Shown: positions 54,844 to 64,000 of the stretch, in pieces
Layout: each line of letters opens with the position of its first letter
Numbering within the stretch: position 1 is the first letter of the stretch
Assembly (NCBI GenBank): GCA_023205875.1
Contig: CP060755.1
Span: 1,488,001-1,552,000 of the forward strand
Reading direction: 5' to 3'
Origin: Chloropicon primus
Taxonomy: Eukaryota > Chlorophyta > Chloropicophyceae > Chloropicales > Chloropicaceae
Length of the DNA: 64,000 bases
Notes under the pieces: model-generated
What the model was told of the DNA's origin: nothing
The model's input: only the letters and a program-made list of their open reading frames with translations
The model's database searches: none
Made by a program: the position numbers and the translations under genes

Positions 54844-57036
54844 ATGTATGGGAATGGGAGGAGGGGCGTTACGATGGGCCCAATAGGGCCAGTCAGCCAG
54901 ACGACAATGGCGACCGCGACCGCGACGACGACGACGATGATCCTCGGCCTCCTGCTTTGGCTGGGGCTGGCGGGCTTGGCGCACTCGTCGGGGGATAGGT
55001 TCCACGTGGAGACGCACGCGATTCGCGTGAGCGAGCCCAGGGACCTGCAGGGGGACTACGAGGCCGCGATGGGGGACTTTGGCGTCCCCCTGTACGGCGG
55101 GACGCTCACGGGGCGGGTGCACGCGCCGCGGTCCAACCGGAGGGGCTGCGAGAAGTTCGGGGGGAGAGACTTCGAGGGGTCGGAGTGGACGAGCAGGACC
55201 ACGCCGACGATTGCGCTGATCGATCGCGGGGACTGCTTCTTCGTGCAGAAGGCCTACCACGCGCAGCAGGCCGGCGCCGATGCCGTGCTGATCGCGGACA
55301 ACGAAATAGAGCCCCTCGTCACAATGACGACGCCGCAGGACGACCCCGAGGCGCAGGGCCTGATCAAGGAGATCGCCGTGCCGACCGCCCTGATCAGCAA
55401 GAAGCTCGCGGACCGGATCAAGCGCGTGCTCGAGGCCGGGGACGAGGTCGTGATGGAGCTGAGCTGGGAGGAGAGCATGGCCCACCCGGACGAAAGGGTG
55501 GAGTGGGAGTTCTGGACGACGAGCAACGACGCCTGCGGGGCCTCCTGCGAGGAGCAGCTGGCCTTCAAGGAAGGCATGGCGGAGCTCGCCGCGGAGCTCG
55601 AGACGATGGGGTTCACCGAGTTCACCCCCCACTACAAGATGAGGAGCTGCGAGAAGGCCTCCCTGTACGACAAGGGGGACTGCGAGAGCAGGTGCCTCAA
55701 CGGTGGCCGCTACTGCCCGGTCGAGCATATTCCCTTTCCCTACAACGAGACGTACTCCGACAGGGAAGTCGCGCTCGAGAACTTGCGTCAAATGTGTGTC
55801 TTTGACTACCTCAGGAGAACGGGCCAGAGGCAGCAGTGGTGGTCTTACGTCAAAGAGCACGGCCGCAAGTGCCGGATCACGGAGGGCACTTTTGGCGAGG
55901 CGTGCTCTCGAGGCGTGCAGAGGGGACTGGGCCTACGAGACGCCCCCGACTTCATGAGGGACGTCGAGGAATGCATGTCCGGCAGCCTGAGCTCCGACGA
56001 GGTCCACCCGCTCCTGGAGAGGGAGAGGGAGCACGAGGAGAGAATGTTTCGCGAGGGCCACGGGAGGATCACTTTCCTGCCCACCGTCATCATCAACCAG
56101 ATTCAGTACCGGGGCAGGCTAGAGAAGGCCTCGGTGCTCCGCGGGATTTGTGCGGGATTCAAGGAGGCCACCGAGCCGGGAGTTTGCCTGCAGGACGCCA
56201 TGCAAGTCAACGAGTGTGCCAGTGGGCACGGGTGCTGGGTGAACCCCGACGCCTCCCTGGGGGGCGAGCACTCCGCCACCTGCTTGGACACTTTCAGAGG
56301 TCACATGTGCATGTGCCCCAGGGGGTACCTCGGCGATGGCTACGACTGCGAGGAGATGAACGAGTGCTCGCTAGGCATCGCCGACTGCGATCAGAAGTGC
56401 GTGAACACTCCAGGCTCGTACACTTGCGAGTGCAGCGAGGGCTTCGAGAAGATCGGTCGATCGCAGTGCATTCTCAAGGACGGTTGCGCTTTAAACAATG
56501 GCGGTTGCGAACAGAACTGCAGGTTTAGCGTCGGCGGACCTCAGTGCACGTGCGATCCTGGGTTTGAGCTCAGACAGGACGGGAAGACGTGCGCTGACAT
56601 CGACGAGTGCGGCGCCGGGAACCACGCGTGCGAGCACAAATGCATCAATGTCAATCCGAGTCATTCTGGTGGCCTGTTTTACGTGTGCGCTTGCTCGGAC
56701 GGCTACAGCCTCGACCTTTCTGACCCTCTCCTGAGGCGCTGCATCAAGACTGAGGAGGTTTTCGAGGCCTTGGGCGACGTGGGCCACAGCCCAACTTATT
56801 CCGTCCTGGAGATCGTGCTGATCGTCTCCATTTCCGTGCTCCTCGTCTTCGCCCTCGGGGCTGTGTACTACAAGTGCTTCCACAAGAAGCGCATGGACAG
56901 GGAAATCCGAAGTATTCTGGAACAGTACGTGCCGCTGGACGACAAGCCGGAGGCCGGGAGGGGGACCAAGAGTGCGGGCGCCCCGGGTGGAAGCCAAATT
57001 TCAACAGCCGTGCCGTCGCCTCCAGCCGTTTCGTAG
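54844..57036 (+). CDS. VSR: Vacuolar sorting receptor (BP-80/VSR type)
   Basis: Single exon, 730 residues. Plant VSRs carry soluble cargo from the trans-Golgi toward the vacuole. In order: a hydrophobic signal (MILGLLLWLGLAGLAHSS, about 32-49), a PA domain (about 70-200, CFFVQKAYHAQQAGADAVLI), the VSR-specific central domain with Cys pairs (about 215-450), three EGF-like repeats (about 450-635; NECSLGIADCDQKCVNTPGS and DIDECGAGNHACEHKC are calcium-binding type), one transmembrane segment (SVLEIVLIVSISVLLVFALG, about 653-672) and a cytosolic tail with YVPLDD (about 694). YVPL matches the plant YMPL tyrosine sorting signal. If the first ATG is correct, the signal is preceded by about 30 residues, so M22 or M32 may be the true start. 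Confidence 0.93.
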   Translation: MYGNGRRGVTMGPIGPVSQTTMATATATTTTMILGLLLWLGLAGLAHSSGDRFHVETHAIRVSEPRDLQGDYEAAMGDFGVPLYGGTLTGRVHAPRSNRRGCEKFGGRDFEGSEWTSRTTPTIALIDRGDCFFVQKAYHAQQAGADAVLIADNEIEPLVTMTTPQDDPEAQGLIKEIAVPTALISKKLADRIKRVLEAGDEVVMELSWEESMAHPDERVEWEFWTTSNDACGASCEEQLAFKEGMAELAAELETMGFTEFTPHYKMRSCEKASLYDKGDCESRCLNGGRYCPVEHIPFPYNETYSDREVALENLRQMCVFDYLRRTGQRQQWWSYVKEHGRKCRITEGTFGEACSRGVQRGLGLRDAPDFMRDVEECMSGSLSSDEVHPLLEREREHEERMFREGHGRITFLPTVIINQIQYRGRLEKASVLRGICAGFKEATEPGVCLQDAMQVNECASGHGCWVNPDASLGGEHSATCLDTFRGHMCMCPRGYLGDGYDCEEMNECSLGIADCDQKCVNTPGSYTCECSEGFEKIGRSQCILKDGCALNNGGCEQNCRFSVGGPQCTCDPGFELRQDGKTCADIDECGAGNHACEHKCINVNPSHSGGLFYVCACSDGYSLDLSDPLLRRCIKTEEVFEALGDVGHSPTYSVLEIVLIVSISVLLVFALGAVYYKCFHKKRMDREIRSILEQYVPLDDKPEAGRGTKSAGAPGGSQISTAVPSPPAVS

Positions 57037-57115
57037 GGTCAATCGATTCAGCATAAAACTTTCACTTCTAAATTTGCTTTAAGAACTCTTTTTTTCGCCT
57101 CTCTCTCTTATACTC

Positions 57116-58462
57116 CTAGATGCTGCCTTCGATTGCGCCTTCGATTGCGTCCGCGCTGTAAGCGCCAGGGCTCCCCGGCACAAACGTCTCTCCCGTGATA
57201 GTCTCGAACAGGGAGATGTACCTGCGAGACAGCTCCATGATCAGGGACTCGGGAGCTTCGGGCAGCTCCGGATCGTTGTAGGGGTCGCAGTGATCCTTGA
57301 ACCACAGGCGGAGAAACTCCTTGTCGATGTTCTCAGGCTCCTTCCCTTGGGCGTGGCGCCTCTCGTACGTCTCCGCGATCCAGTACCGGCTCGAGTCTGG
57401 CGTGTGAATCTTTTGGGGCAAGAGAAAGAGAGTCAGAACACATGCGCGGGCGCCTCAGGAGGAAGAGAGAGAGAGAGAGAGGTCCGGTCGCTTACCTCGT
57501 CAATGAGAAGGATCTTCCCTTGGTCATCCATACCAAACTCGTACTTTGTGTCCACGAGCAACAACCCGTTGCGCAGTGCAACTTCCTGACCGAAGTTGAA
57601 GAGGGCCAGCGCTTTGGCGCTGGCCTTGTCCCACTCCTCCTGAGTCATCAGCCCCTGGGCGACGATCTCCTCGGGGGTGATGGGCACGTCCCCCACCTCA
57701 GACTTGGTGGTCGGAGTGACGATGTTTTTCTCGAGCTTGTCGTTCTTCACGAGACCGTCCGGGAGGTCATTGCCACAGTAAGACCGAGATCCCTTACTGT
57801 AGTTCGTCCATATTGACGTCCCCGTCGACCCGGTCAGGTAGCCCCTCACCACGAACTCCACGGGGAAGACCTTGCACTTCTTCATGACGGCAACGTTGGG
57901 GTGCGGTGCGGACAGCAGCGCATTCTCGACCATTTCCCGCGTCTGGTTCAGCCACCACACGCTCGTCTGGTTCACGACTTGGCCCTTGAAAGGCACGGAC
58001 GCCAAGTGGCGGTCGAAACCGCTCTGCCTGTCCGTCGTTATCGAAACCACCTTGTCCTCGAGCTCGTACAGGTCTCTCACCTTGCCCTGTCAGTCAGATC
58101 AAACACGGCAGCAACACGTTTTTGTCAGTCCCCGAAAAGTCTCCGAAAGTCAACAAGCGCCCGAGCGCGTCGCGCGGCCCGGACAAGGGGGTCGCGCGGC
58201 GAGATATCCTTACCGCTCGCTTTATTCCAAAACTCAAGTCCGTGTCGGACAGGCAGTTGCCGAGCATGTCCCGGATGCTCCTCTCGGTCTCCTCGCTTTT
58301 CACGAAGGAGGACTCGTCGCCTGCAACGGCCCGCAAGACGGGCGTCGGAAACCGCCGTTCCGCCATCGACCGCCCCGCCGCGGGCCTCCCGCGAGGTCCC
58401 CAGGACCCGCACGGGGCCGCCTTCCCCTTCGCACCCTTCGCACTCGCGCTCCTTCGCTCCAT
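57116..58462 (-). CDS. PURC: SAICAR synthetase (phosphoribosylaminoimidazole-succinocarboxamide synthase)
   Basis: Three exons, 58214-58462, 57496-58086 and 57116-57409, all phase 0, encode 377 residues. The enzyme ligates aspartate to CAIR in purine synthesis. The ATP-grasp-like fold starts at AGKVRDLYELEDKVVSITTD, then RQSGFDRHLASVPFKGQVVN and VFPVEFVVRGYLTGSTGTSI (SAICAR signature region), GLLLVDTKYEFG, and after the second intron IHTPDSSRYW. The N-terminal exon is basic and Ser/Arg-rich over 40 residues and may be a plastid transit peptide, as in plants. A shorter start at MAERRFPTPV is possible. Intron 2 holds a GA run (57466-57481). Confidence 0.93.
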
Positions 58463-58602
58463 TGGCGGCAAACACGTGCGCGGCTGATCTGCCTCTCCTG
58501 GCTAAGGACCAAGATGGTGGAGGGAGGGAGAAGAAACTGATGCAATCGATTCTTTTTATTTTGGTTTTGGTTTTGGTTTAGACTCTTGGGGGTTTGCCTT
58601 GT

Positions 58603-60087
58603 TCAGAAGAAGGAGAGGAGGGTCTCCCCGCAGTCCTCCGAGAGGTTGATGCCGCCAAAGCTCAGGATCGCCTCCGTGCACCCGGTGGCCTCGTTCGCGA
58701 CGGGGACCGACGCGTGGGCAAAGCTTGCGGCGGGGGGTGCCCCGGAGACCTGGTCCGTGACGTCCAGCACGCTCGAAAGGTCTTTTTTTGTTTGTTTCGA
58801 AGGCGACGAGAGGAGGGGTCAGGACTTATTTCGTGTCGAGAAGAAAGGAAGCTCACGGACGTGGGCGACTCACCTTGCGTGATGAACAAGACAGAGTTCT
58901 CGACCTGTGCGCCAGAGAATCCACCCAGGATGACCAAGCCGCGCTGCCCCTCCTCGCCCCCCTGCTCCACCGTTCCGGCGACGAGACTCTCCGCAAGCTT
59001 GACGGGAACGCAGGTGTGCGCGCACCTCGGGTGGCCCGTGTTCCTCGGCTTCTCCCACTCGAGCTTCTCAATGTCCAAGACGTTCATTTCCTGAAGGACC
59101 CTTTGGGGGCAGCCAACGACGGAGAGTGCACGTCAGCCACAAAGCCGGATGATTGGGTCCGAGGCAATCCCATTCGACTCCAGACTTTGACGAAAAATCC
59201 AGTTCTCCTTACCTCCCCCCCGCGTCCCTCCCTCCCAGCACCACAACCTTTCCCCCGACTTTGGCGGCGGTGTGCATCTCCCTCGCCCGCGGGATCGCTC
59301 CCGTGACCGCGGGGTACGTCCAGCAACACGTCTCCGAGTCGAAAATCCACGAATCGTTCAGCGGGGCGTCCCTCCCAGCTCCCCCGAACACGAACTTGAT
59401 TGGGGAAGTCAACAACAACAACAACAACAACAACAACAAGAAAAGGAACGTCGTCAGTCAGTGGGGGCAAGGAGGTCCATCTCCGTCCCGCGGTCTTTCC
59501 GGCTTTCGCTTACCATGCACTTGTCATTGAGCAGAACGCACCCGTGGGAGTGCCTCGGCGGCGGGCTCCCTCCATTGACGCTCACCCGCTTCAAGGTCTT
59601 CGTCTCCAGGTCCACCTTGAAGATGTCGTTGAAGAGCGTTCCGGAGCTCGGCTCCTGGCCCGCGAAGATGTACATCTCCTTCCCTATCAGCGTGCACGAG
59701 CACCCCGTCCGGGACAAGCACCCCTCGCCGCTCTCCATGGACAGGGTCACCTTCTCCCAAGTTGTGGTCCCCGAGGATACCGTGCACTTGACGACCTCGT
59801 CGTACACCTTGGCGGTCCTGTCCATCGTCGTTCGTTCGTCGTCGTCGTCGTGAAGGAGCGAGCGAAGAGACAGAGATAGAGAGGGAGACAGAGAGAGTTG
59901 GGGCGTCAATAATCATGGCGAGGTTTCCCAGCCGAGGAGCTCGTCGGCTCCCAGCGCGTGTGTTGCCCCACCTGTCCGCTCCTCCGAAGAAGTAGCACGT
60001 TCCTCCCACGCGTGCCACCCCGTCGTGGCCTCCCCTCCCCGAGGGCGCGCCTCCTCCCCCCTTGACCGACAAGTCCTTCCACTTCAT
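58603..60087 (-). CDS. Kelch-repeat beta-propeller protein
   Basis: Five exons, 59972-60087, 59514-59817, 59213-59394, 58874-59100 and 58603-58781, encode 335 residues. Kelch blades are visible as GRGGHDGVARVGGTCYFFGG, GKEMYIFAGQEPSS ... NDIFKVDLETKTLKR, FVFGGAGRDAPLNDSWIFD, KVGGKVVVLGGRDAGG followed across an intron by VLQEMNVLDIEKLEWEKP, RGLVILGGFSG and ILSFGGINLSEDC. Six blades fit the length. It has no BTB, F-box or other attached domain, so it resembles RABEPK-like propellers; the partner is unknown. Intron 2 contains the (CAA)n run, read as GTT on the coding strand and serving as its pyrimidine-rich tract. Confidence 0.82.
59410..59439 (+). repeat. (CAA)n microsatellite in a kelch-gene intron
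   Basis: Ten perfect trinucleotide units inside the second intron of the kelch gene. Confidence 0.9.
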
Positions 60088-60734
60088 GGTCGCGTGCGGA
60101 CTACGCAAAGAGAAGATCGGCGGCGTCAAAGCAAAGCAAGCAAAGAAGCTCTTGTCAGAGGCTCAGGTTGCGATCCGAGGAGGTCCCTCCCCGTCTGTCT
60201 GTCGATGGTTTCTTTCCTCACTTTTGAATCGTGCGATCGTATCTCCAAAAGCTAGAATGGATCAAGGACGAGGAGAGAAAAGGAAAGAAAAGGAAAAGGA
60301 AAAGAAAAGAAAAGTTTGCACACTTCACCTCCATTGATCTTGTTTTGGGAATTGCCCGTGCCATCCCATCTCTCATCTCCTATTTCCTTTCTTTCAAAGA
60401 TGAGATGAAGGGATGGAAGAAGAGACGAATTGTCAAGGGGCAAAAACAAAACAAAACAAAAGGTGTGGAACCCCTTTTCCCTTCTCCCCTCCCACACGTG
60501 CTTCGCTGACTAGACCGTTTTTCGAGGGCACTTTACGATTGCCCTTCTTCTTGTCCTCTTGTTGGTGGCCTCGTCCTTCGCCGTGAGAAGTTCATGCTGA
60601 GAAGATATTTTCGCCCCTTATCCCCGATTCAGTTCAGGAGGAAGGCTAACTCTTGACGACGACTTGACGACGACTTTGACGACTTGCAGACGGACAGACG
60701 GACAAGGAACGCAACAAGTGGTGCAACGAAGACG
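60088..60734. other. Divergent intergenic region, kelch / CBS protein
   Basis: 647 bp, the least gene-like stretch of the window. It holds an A/G-rich tract (60270-60315, AAAAGG-type units), a C-rich stretch with ATCTC repeats (60350-60380), an AAAAC repeat (60441-60461) and CTTGACGACGA repeats near 60651-60680. No recognisable gene or RNA. Confidence 0.5.
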
Positions 60735-61599
60735 ATGAACGCGAGAATCGTGACAAGGAGCAACGTCGCCGCGGCTTTCGGCGGGAAGATCGCGGGACGC
60801 TCGCAGGCGAGGAGGACTTCCCTCCACAGGGCCAGGTTCCAGGGTATTCGCGCCTACGGGCAGCCTGACATCTCCGACTCGGTGAGTGCGAAGGAGGTCT
60901 TGGGGGGTGGGATTGAGCCCCTCGCCCGCGATCTCATTGGTTTCTGCCTCGCGGCGTCCCGGCTTTGCCAGTTTCTGACAAGCGCTTTTGCTTATTTGTC
61001 TGTCTCGAAAACAAACCCCACTCATCCACACACCGTCAGATTGACGAGGACGTCATTCCTTCCGGAGAGTGGCCAGCCAACTGGAGTCTCGCGAGTTACG
61101 AGGACGTTGGCGAGTACTACGCCGGCCAGGTTCTCAAGGAGCAGGAGCAGAACAACGTCTCGGGCGTCATGACCACGAACATCTTGACTGCCGAGCCCAC
61201 CAGCTCCGTCGAGGTGAGTTGATCACTCCCTTTTTTTCTTCCCTTTCGTGTTGCCCCACGCCGCTCAGCCTCTGACCGATCTTCCCATTCTTCGTGGCGA
61301 AACACCAGTCCGTGAGGAAGCTCTTCGACCACGTCTCCGGAGTGCCGGTCGTGGACAGCGAGGGGACCTGCGTCGGGATCATCTCCAAGAAGGACCTCGA
61401 CAAGAAGGGAAGCACGGTGTCTCAGATCATGTCCGCCCCAGCCAGGACCATCAAGAAGAACAACTCCGTCGGAGAGGCCGCCGCCATTATGCTCAAGTAC
61501 AAGGTCAACAGGCTCCCAGTCGTCAACAAGGGCGGTGAGGTCATCGGAATCGTGTCCAGGACCGACATCTTCACGGCCCTTGAGTCCATGGAGGAGTAA
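60735..61599 (+). CDS. Organelle-targeted protein with two CBS domains
   Basis: Three exons, 60735-60881, 61040-61213 and 61309-61599, all phase 0, encode 203 residues. CBS pairs bind adenine nucleotides and act as energy sensors. A basic transit-peptide-like N-terminus (MNARIVTRSNVAAAFGGKIA, about 1-40) is followed by IDEDVIPSGEWPANWSLASY, then CBS1 (VSGVMTTNILTAEPTSSVE and GVPVVDSEGTCVGIISKKDL) and CBS2 (VSQIMSAPARTIKKNNSVGE and VNRLPVVNKGGEVIGIVSRT). It resembles plant CBSX-type single-pair proteins, which regulate thioredoxins in plastids or mitochondria; which organelle cannot be read. Introns are 158 and 95 nt. Confidence 0.85.
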
Positions 61600-61757
61600 G
61601 CCTTAAAGACAAAACCAAAAAAAAATTCAAAACAAGAGTAACGAAACTGTGGTTCCCTTTTTTGCTTTCTCGCGATTCACGGTTCCTGTAATCCAAGACA
61701 AGAGAGCTCGAGCTCCAGCGATAAAAAGCAGACGACATCGTGAACAGATAAATAGTT

Positions 61758-61762
61758 TTACA
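61758..61762 (-). terminator. TGTAA candidate polyadenylation signal of the SNARE gene
   Basis: TTACA on the plus strand, 7 nt past the SYP7 stop codon on the coding strand. Confidence 0.35.
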
Positions 61763-61768
61763 CTTTTC

Positions 61769-62587
61769 TTACTTGACCATACTGTAGATGTAGGCGCCGA
61801 CGCCAAGGAGTATGGAGACGAGCACGAGGTCCATGCAAAAGTTTCTGCTGGACCGAATCTTCACCAGGACCTCCTTCATCCTGACGTTCTGGGAGCTCAC
61901 GGTCTGCCTGGTGTTGTCCACCTTGCTCTCCATCTCGTGGATCAGAGGCTGCTGCCTGTCGAGCTCGTTGGAGATGTCGTTCCCGATGCTTTGGAGCTCA
62001 GACAATCCCTTCTCGATGACGTCGAGCTGCTTGTCTTGCTTGACCTTCCTCACCTCGTACTCCTCCCTGAAGGCGCGGGACTGGTCCGTCTGCTCGTAAG
62101 ACCGACCCTCGTACTTGCCGTCCGTAAAGTCGTCCAGGCTGATGTGAGTCAGCTCCAGGGAGCTGAGGGCGGCCTGGCTCTGCTGCATGCTAAACTTTTT
62201 CATGTTCGTCCCGATTCCGTCTGGGATCGACTTTATGTCCTCGATCAGCTCTTTGATCTGAGTCTGCCGCGACAGCAGGGCCTCCCTCGTCATCCCTTTG
62301 ATCCTCTTGGCCCCGAGCTTGTCTAGCCGCGGGATCTCTATCGTGAGGAGACTGTTCTTCCCGCGCCTCAGCTCGGCATGAAGAGCAGCGCATGCCGCCT
62401 TGTTGGACGACATGTCCTCAATGTCGTCGGCCTTCTGCTTCAGGGCTTCAATGTCGCTCTTTATTTGGCCGCAAAGGACGCCAAAGGGGTCCTGGGAGGA
62501 CTCCGCCTTTTCCCTCTTCACCTCGTCGTACTTGCCATACGTTTCCAGAATGACCTCGCACCTGCTCAAAACATCTGGGAGACTCAT
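61769..62587 (-). CDS. SYP71: SYP7-family Qc-SNARE
   Basis: Single exon, 272 residues. SYP7 is a plant-specific Qc-SNARE family acting at the ER, plasma membrane and cell plate. An N-terminal three-helix region (about 1-170) starts MSLPDVLSRCEVILETYGKY. The SNARE motif (about 190-250) includes LDVIEKGLSELQSIGNDISN, with Q in the ionic zero layer at ELDRQQPLIHEME, and the transmembrane anchor FCMDLVLVSILLGVGAYIYS ends the protein. The length fits the family (about 265). The start ATG is 178 bp from the nearest divergent ATG. Confidence 0.9.
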   Translation of the reverse strand: MSLPDVLSRCEVILETYGKYDEVKREKAESSQDPFGVLCGQIKSDIEALKQKADDIEDMSSNKAACAALHAELRRGKNSLLTIEIPRLDKLGAKRIKGMTREALLSRQTQIKELIEDIKSIPDGIGTNMKKFSMQQSQAALSSLELTHISLDDFTDGKYEGRSYEQTDQSRAFREEYEVRKVKQDKQLDVIEKGLSELQSIGNDISNELDRQQPLIHEMESKVDNTRQTVSSQNVRMKEVLVKIRSSRNFCMDLVLVSILLGVGAYIYSMVK

Positions 62588-63119
62588 CTTGCCCCCACCC
62601 CTCTCTCTCGCTCAACCAGACGCGAGGAAACCGCTCCTTCCCTCCTTACTCGAGTGGCGTGGTGTTTCAGGGACGAGTTCTCCCTTTCGGCCACCACCGC
62701 GTTTGCTTCCCAAGGCTTCGCTCCCCTCGGTCTCCCCGGACTCTCCTGACGCTCCTCAGAGCACTATGCAGAGTCCCAGACCCGACCGTCCCCCACCTCC
62801 TTCCTCCAACCGCACGCCTTTGCGCTCGTCCGTCCAGTCGTCCCTCTCGTCCCCCACCGAGCGAGTTGTTCCTCGTCGCACCGAAACGGGAGAGGAGCCT
62901 CAGCGAAACCTCGGTTGGCCTGCGGAGGTGTTCTCAGCGCACGAGGACCCTCCACTTTCCCTTCCCGTGCCGTCTGGTGCTTCCTCTTCCTTCGTCTCCG
63001 CCTCGCCTTGGGTCCGCCTTGGCGTTGTTGGTCGTCGTACACAACCTGCGGAGGAGGAGAGCAGCGCAGCGCTGCAGGTCGAGAAGGGAGAGGTTTGGCG
63101 ATCGGAGGAGGGGGGGGGG
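62588..63119. other. Divergent region, SNARE / twin-CX9C gene
   Basis: 532 bp between the SNARE start codon and the preferred start of the next gene. Its plus-strand frame from the ATG at 62766 stays open into that gene, giving a Pro/Ser/Arg-rich extension. The DNA is strongly CT-rich and looks more like promoter and leader than protein. Confidence 0.4.
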
Positions 63120-63719
63120 ATGGTGGTGAAGCACGAGGCTCTGGACGAGCTAGAGATCGTGGATGTCTTCCAGAACTATTGTATAGGTAAGCGGAGGACT
63201 TGGGGATGCTTGTAGATGATCATGATGATGATCATGATGAGGCTAGAGAGAGACAGACGGACGGGTTGTGTACGAAAGAGGAGAGGTACCCTTCCCGTCT
63301 AGTTGCGGTTCGTGTGTTTCCTGAAACGTGAGTGACTCTCTCTCTCTCTCTCTGTCTGTCTAAAACCAAACCCCTGAAACAACCTACCAGATTTTGTTCG
63401 AGCTAGGCGAGAGTGCTGGAGGAACGCCAAGGAAGGGAAAGGGACGGGGGAGTGCATCAAAGAGGAGCTGGCAGAGAAGCGGTGCCTCGCGACCCACTTC
63501 TGCCCTTCTCAAGCGAGGCGCTTCTACGAGCTCCGCGAGGGGGAATGCGCAAAATGGGCGCAGCGGTTCGCTTTCGGCCCTTCACAGGAGAGCGACTCCG
63601 TCTGTAGCAATCGGGCCAAGCAAAAGGTGTGCCGAGCTGTTGTCATGGAGCTCTCCAAGTGCCTATCGAAGTATAGGAAATACAATCCTGAGTACATAAA
63701 ACACAAGGACGACTTCTAA
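63120..63719 (+). CDS. Twin CX9C-type mitochondrial intermembrane-space-like protein
   Basis: Two exons, 63120-63186 and 63391-63719, encode 131 residues from ATG 63120 (MVVKHEALDELEIVD). Cysteines show two CX9C spacings, ECIKEELAEKRC and VCRAVVMELSKC, with other Cys in between (HFC, GEC, SVC). That pattern is typical of CHCH proteins imported by Mia40. Between them lies FYELREGECAKWAQRF. The C-terminus is basic and ends YIKHKDDF. The ATG at 62766 would add about 118 residues of Pro/Ser/Arg-rich sequence. I do not recognise the exact family. Intron 204 nt, phase 1, with a TGATCATGATG run. Confidence 0.65.
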
Positions 63720-63856
63720 CCGCAGTTCGGAATGGCATTGGGGAGGGGAGAGAGGAGCTTCAGAAGCGGTCTCTTTGTTACAGGGGAGCGGACACGATGT
63801 GAAGTCCCTCTCTCGATATAATAGTTATATGATGTATACTTTTCATTCTTCCTTGA

Positions 63857-64000
63857 TCAGTCGAGTTCCACAAGAGCCTGAAGGGTAGCGCTCACGACAG
63901 GTACCAGCCTAATGGAATAAATCGCCACCGTCGGAACCTTCGAGTCAGACACCGTCATGGTCGCCGCCAGCTTTGATTCCTTTGCGTTCCAAGACAGAAG
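63857..64000 (-). CDS. 3' end of a gene cut by the window edge, product unknown
   Basis: An open minus-strand frame covers the last 144 bp and ends in TGA (63857-63859). The 47 residues visible include SDSKVPTVAIYSIRLVPVVS and end in ALVELD. The base composition is coding-like and its position, tail to tail with the previous gene, fits a real gene. No family can be named. Confidence 0.45.
   Translation of the reverse strand, partial: LLSWNAKESKLAATMTVSDSKVPTVAIYSIRLVPVVSATLQALVELD

Noticed and set aside
59410-59439. CAA run as part of a repeat array
   Set aside because: No spacers or longer repeat units; it is a plain microsatellite inside an intron.

Overview
The window is nuclear DNA of a green-lineage eukaryote with a compact, GC-rich genome. 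I read 44 protein-coding genes (one cut by the right edge) in 64 kb, on both strands, with gaps usually of 50-250 bp. The green signature comes from a plant-type vacuolar sorting receptor, the plastid RNA-binding protein CSP41b, a plastid fibrillin (PAP), a TAAC/PAPST1-type plastid carrier, a plant SYP7 Qc-SNARE, plant-type PEX4 and a DUF3537 gustatory-receptor-like protein. Short GT-AG introns (about 70-250 nt), a bias to AGG arginine codons and several TGTAA-type 3' signals fit a small unicellular green alga (prasinophyte or Chloropicophyceae-like). That placement is inference; no rRNA or plastid marker is present.

Layout. 0-8.4 kb: COG8, ribokinase, PEX4, CSP41b, an ARM-repeat protein, eEF1B-gamma. 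8.4-15 kb: a stand-alone degenerate helicase-C protein, a four-exon PIG-Y whose stop lies 21 bp before a mitochondrial carrier gene, a coiled-coil protein and a TMF-type golgin; between the last two lies a C-terminal relic of a TnpB/Fanzor nuclease. 15-25 kb: glutathionyl-hydroquinone reductase, PAP/fibrillin, an apparently inactive S26 peptidase, PI31, a JmjC protein, cytosolic HisRS, an unknown type I membrane protein, bL20m. 25-37 kb: TBCC, a secreted P-domain-like protein, a class 3 lipase, WBP2/GRAM, an INO80C/IES6-like protein, a secreted I9-type inhibitor, DDX56/Dbp9, TrmA, TEDC1. 37-50 kb: INO80, the GRL receptor-like protein, a nodulin-like MFS transporter, TBCB, a GYF-domain protein. 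50-64 kb: Gemin7-like, TAAC/PAPST1, COX6A, PHAX, VSR, SAICAR synthetase, a kelch protein, a two-CBS protein, the SYP7 SNARE, a twin-CX9C protein and the 3' end of one more gene.

Themes. Secretory and endomembrane functions recur (COG8, TMF golgin, VSR, SYP7, PIG-Y), as do tubulin and centriole functions (TBCB, TBCC, TEDC1) and INO80 chromatin remodelling (INO80 ATPase plus a possible subunit 7 kb away). These look like ordinary scattered nuclear genes rather than a built cluster. No virus-like element, CRISPR array, rRNA or tRNA was seen. Introns are confined to coding sequences below about 1.5 kb; every longer one is intron-free. Gene models were built by matching reading frame, splice sites and protein family by eye, so exon ends are predictions.
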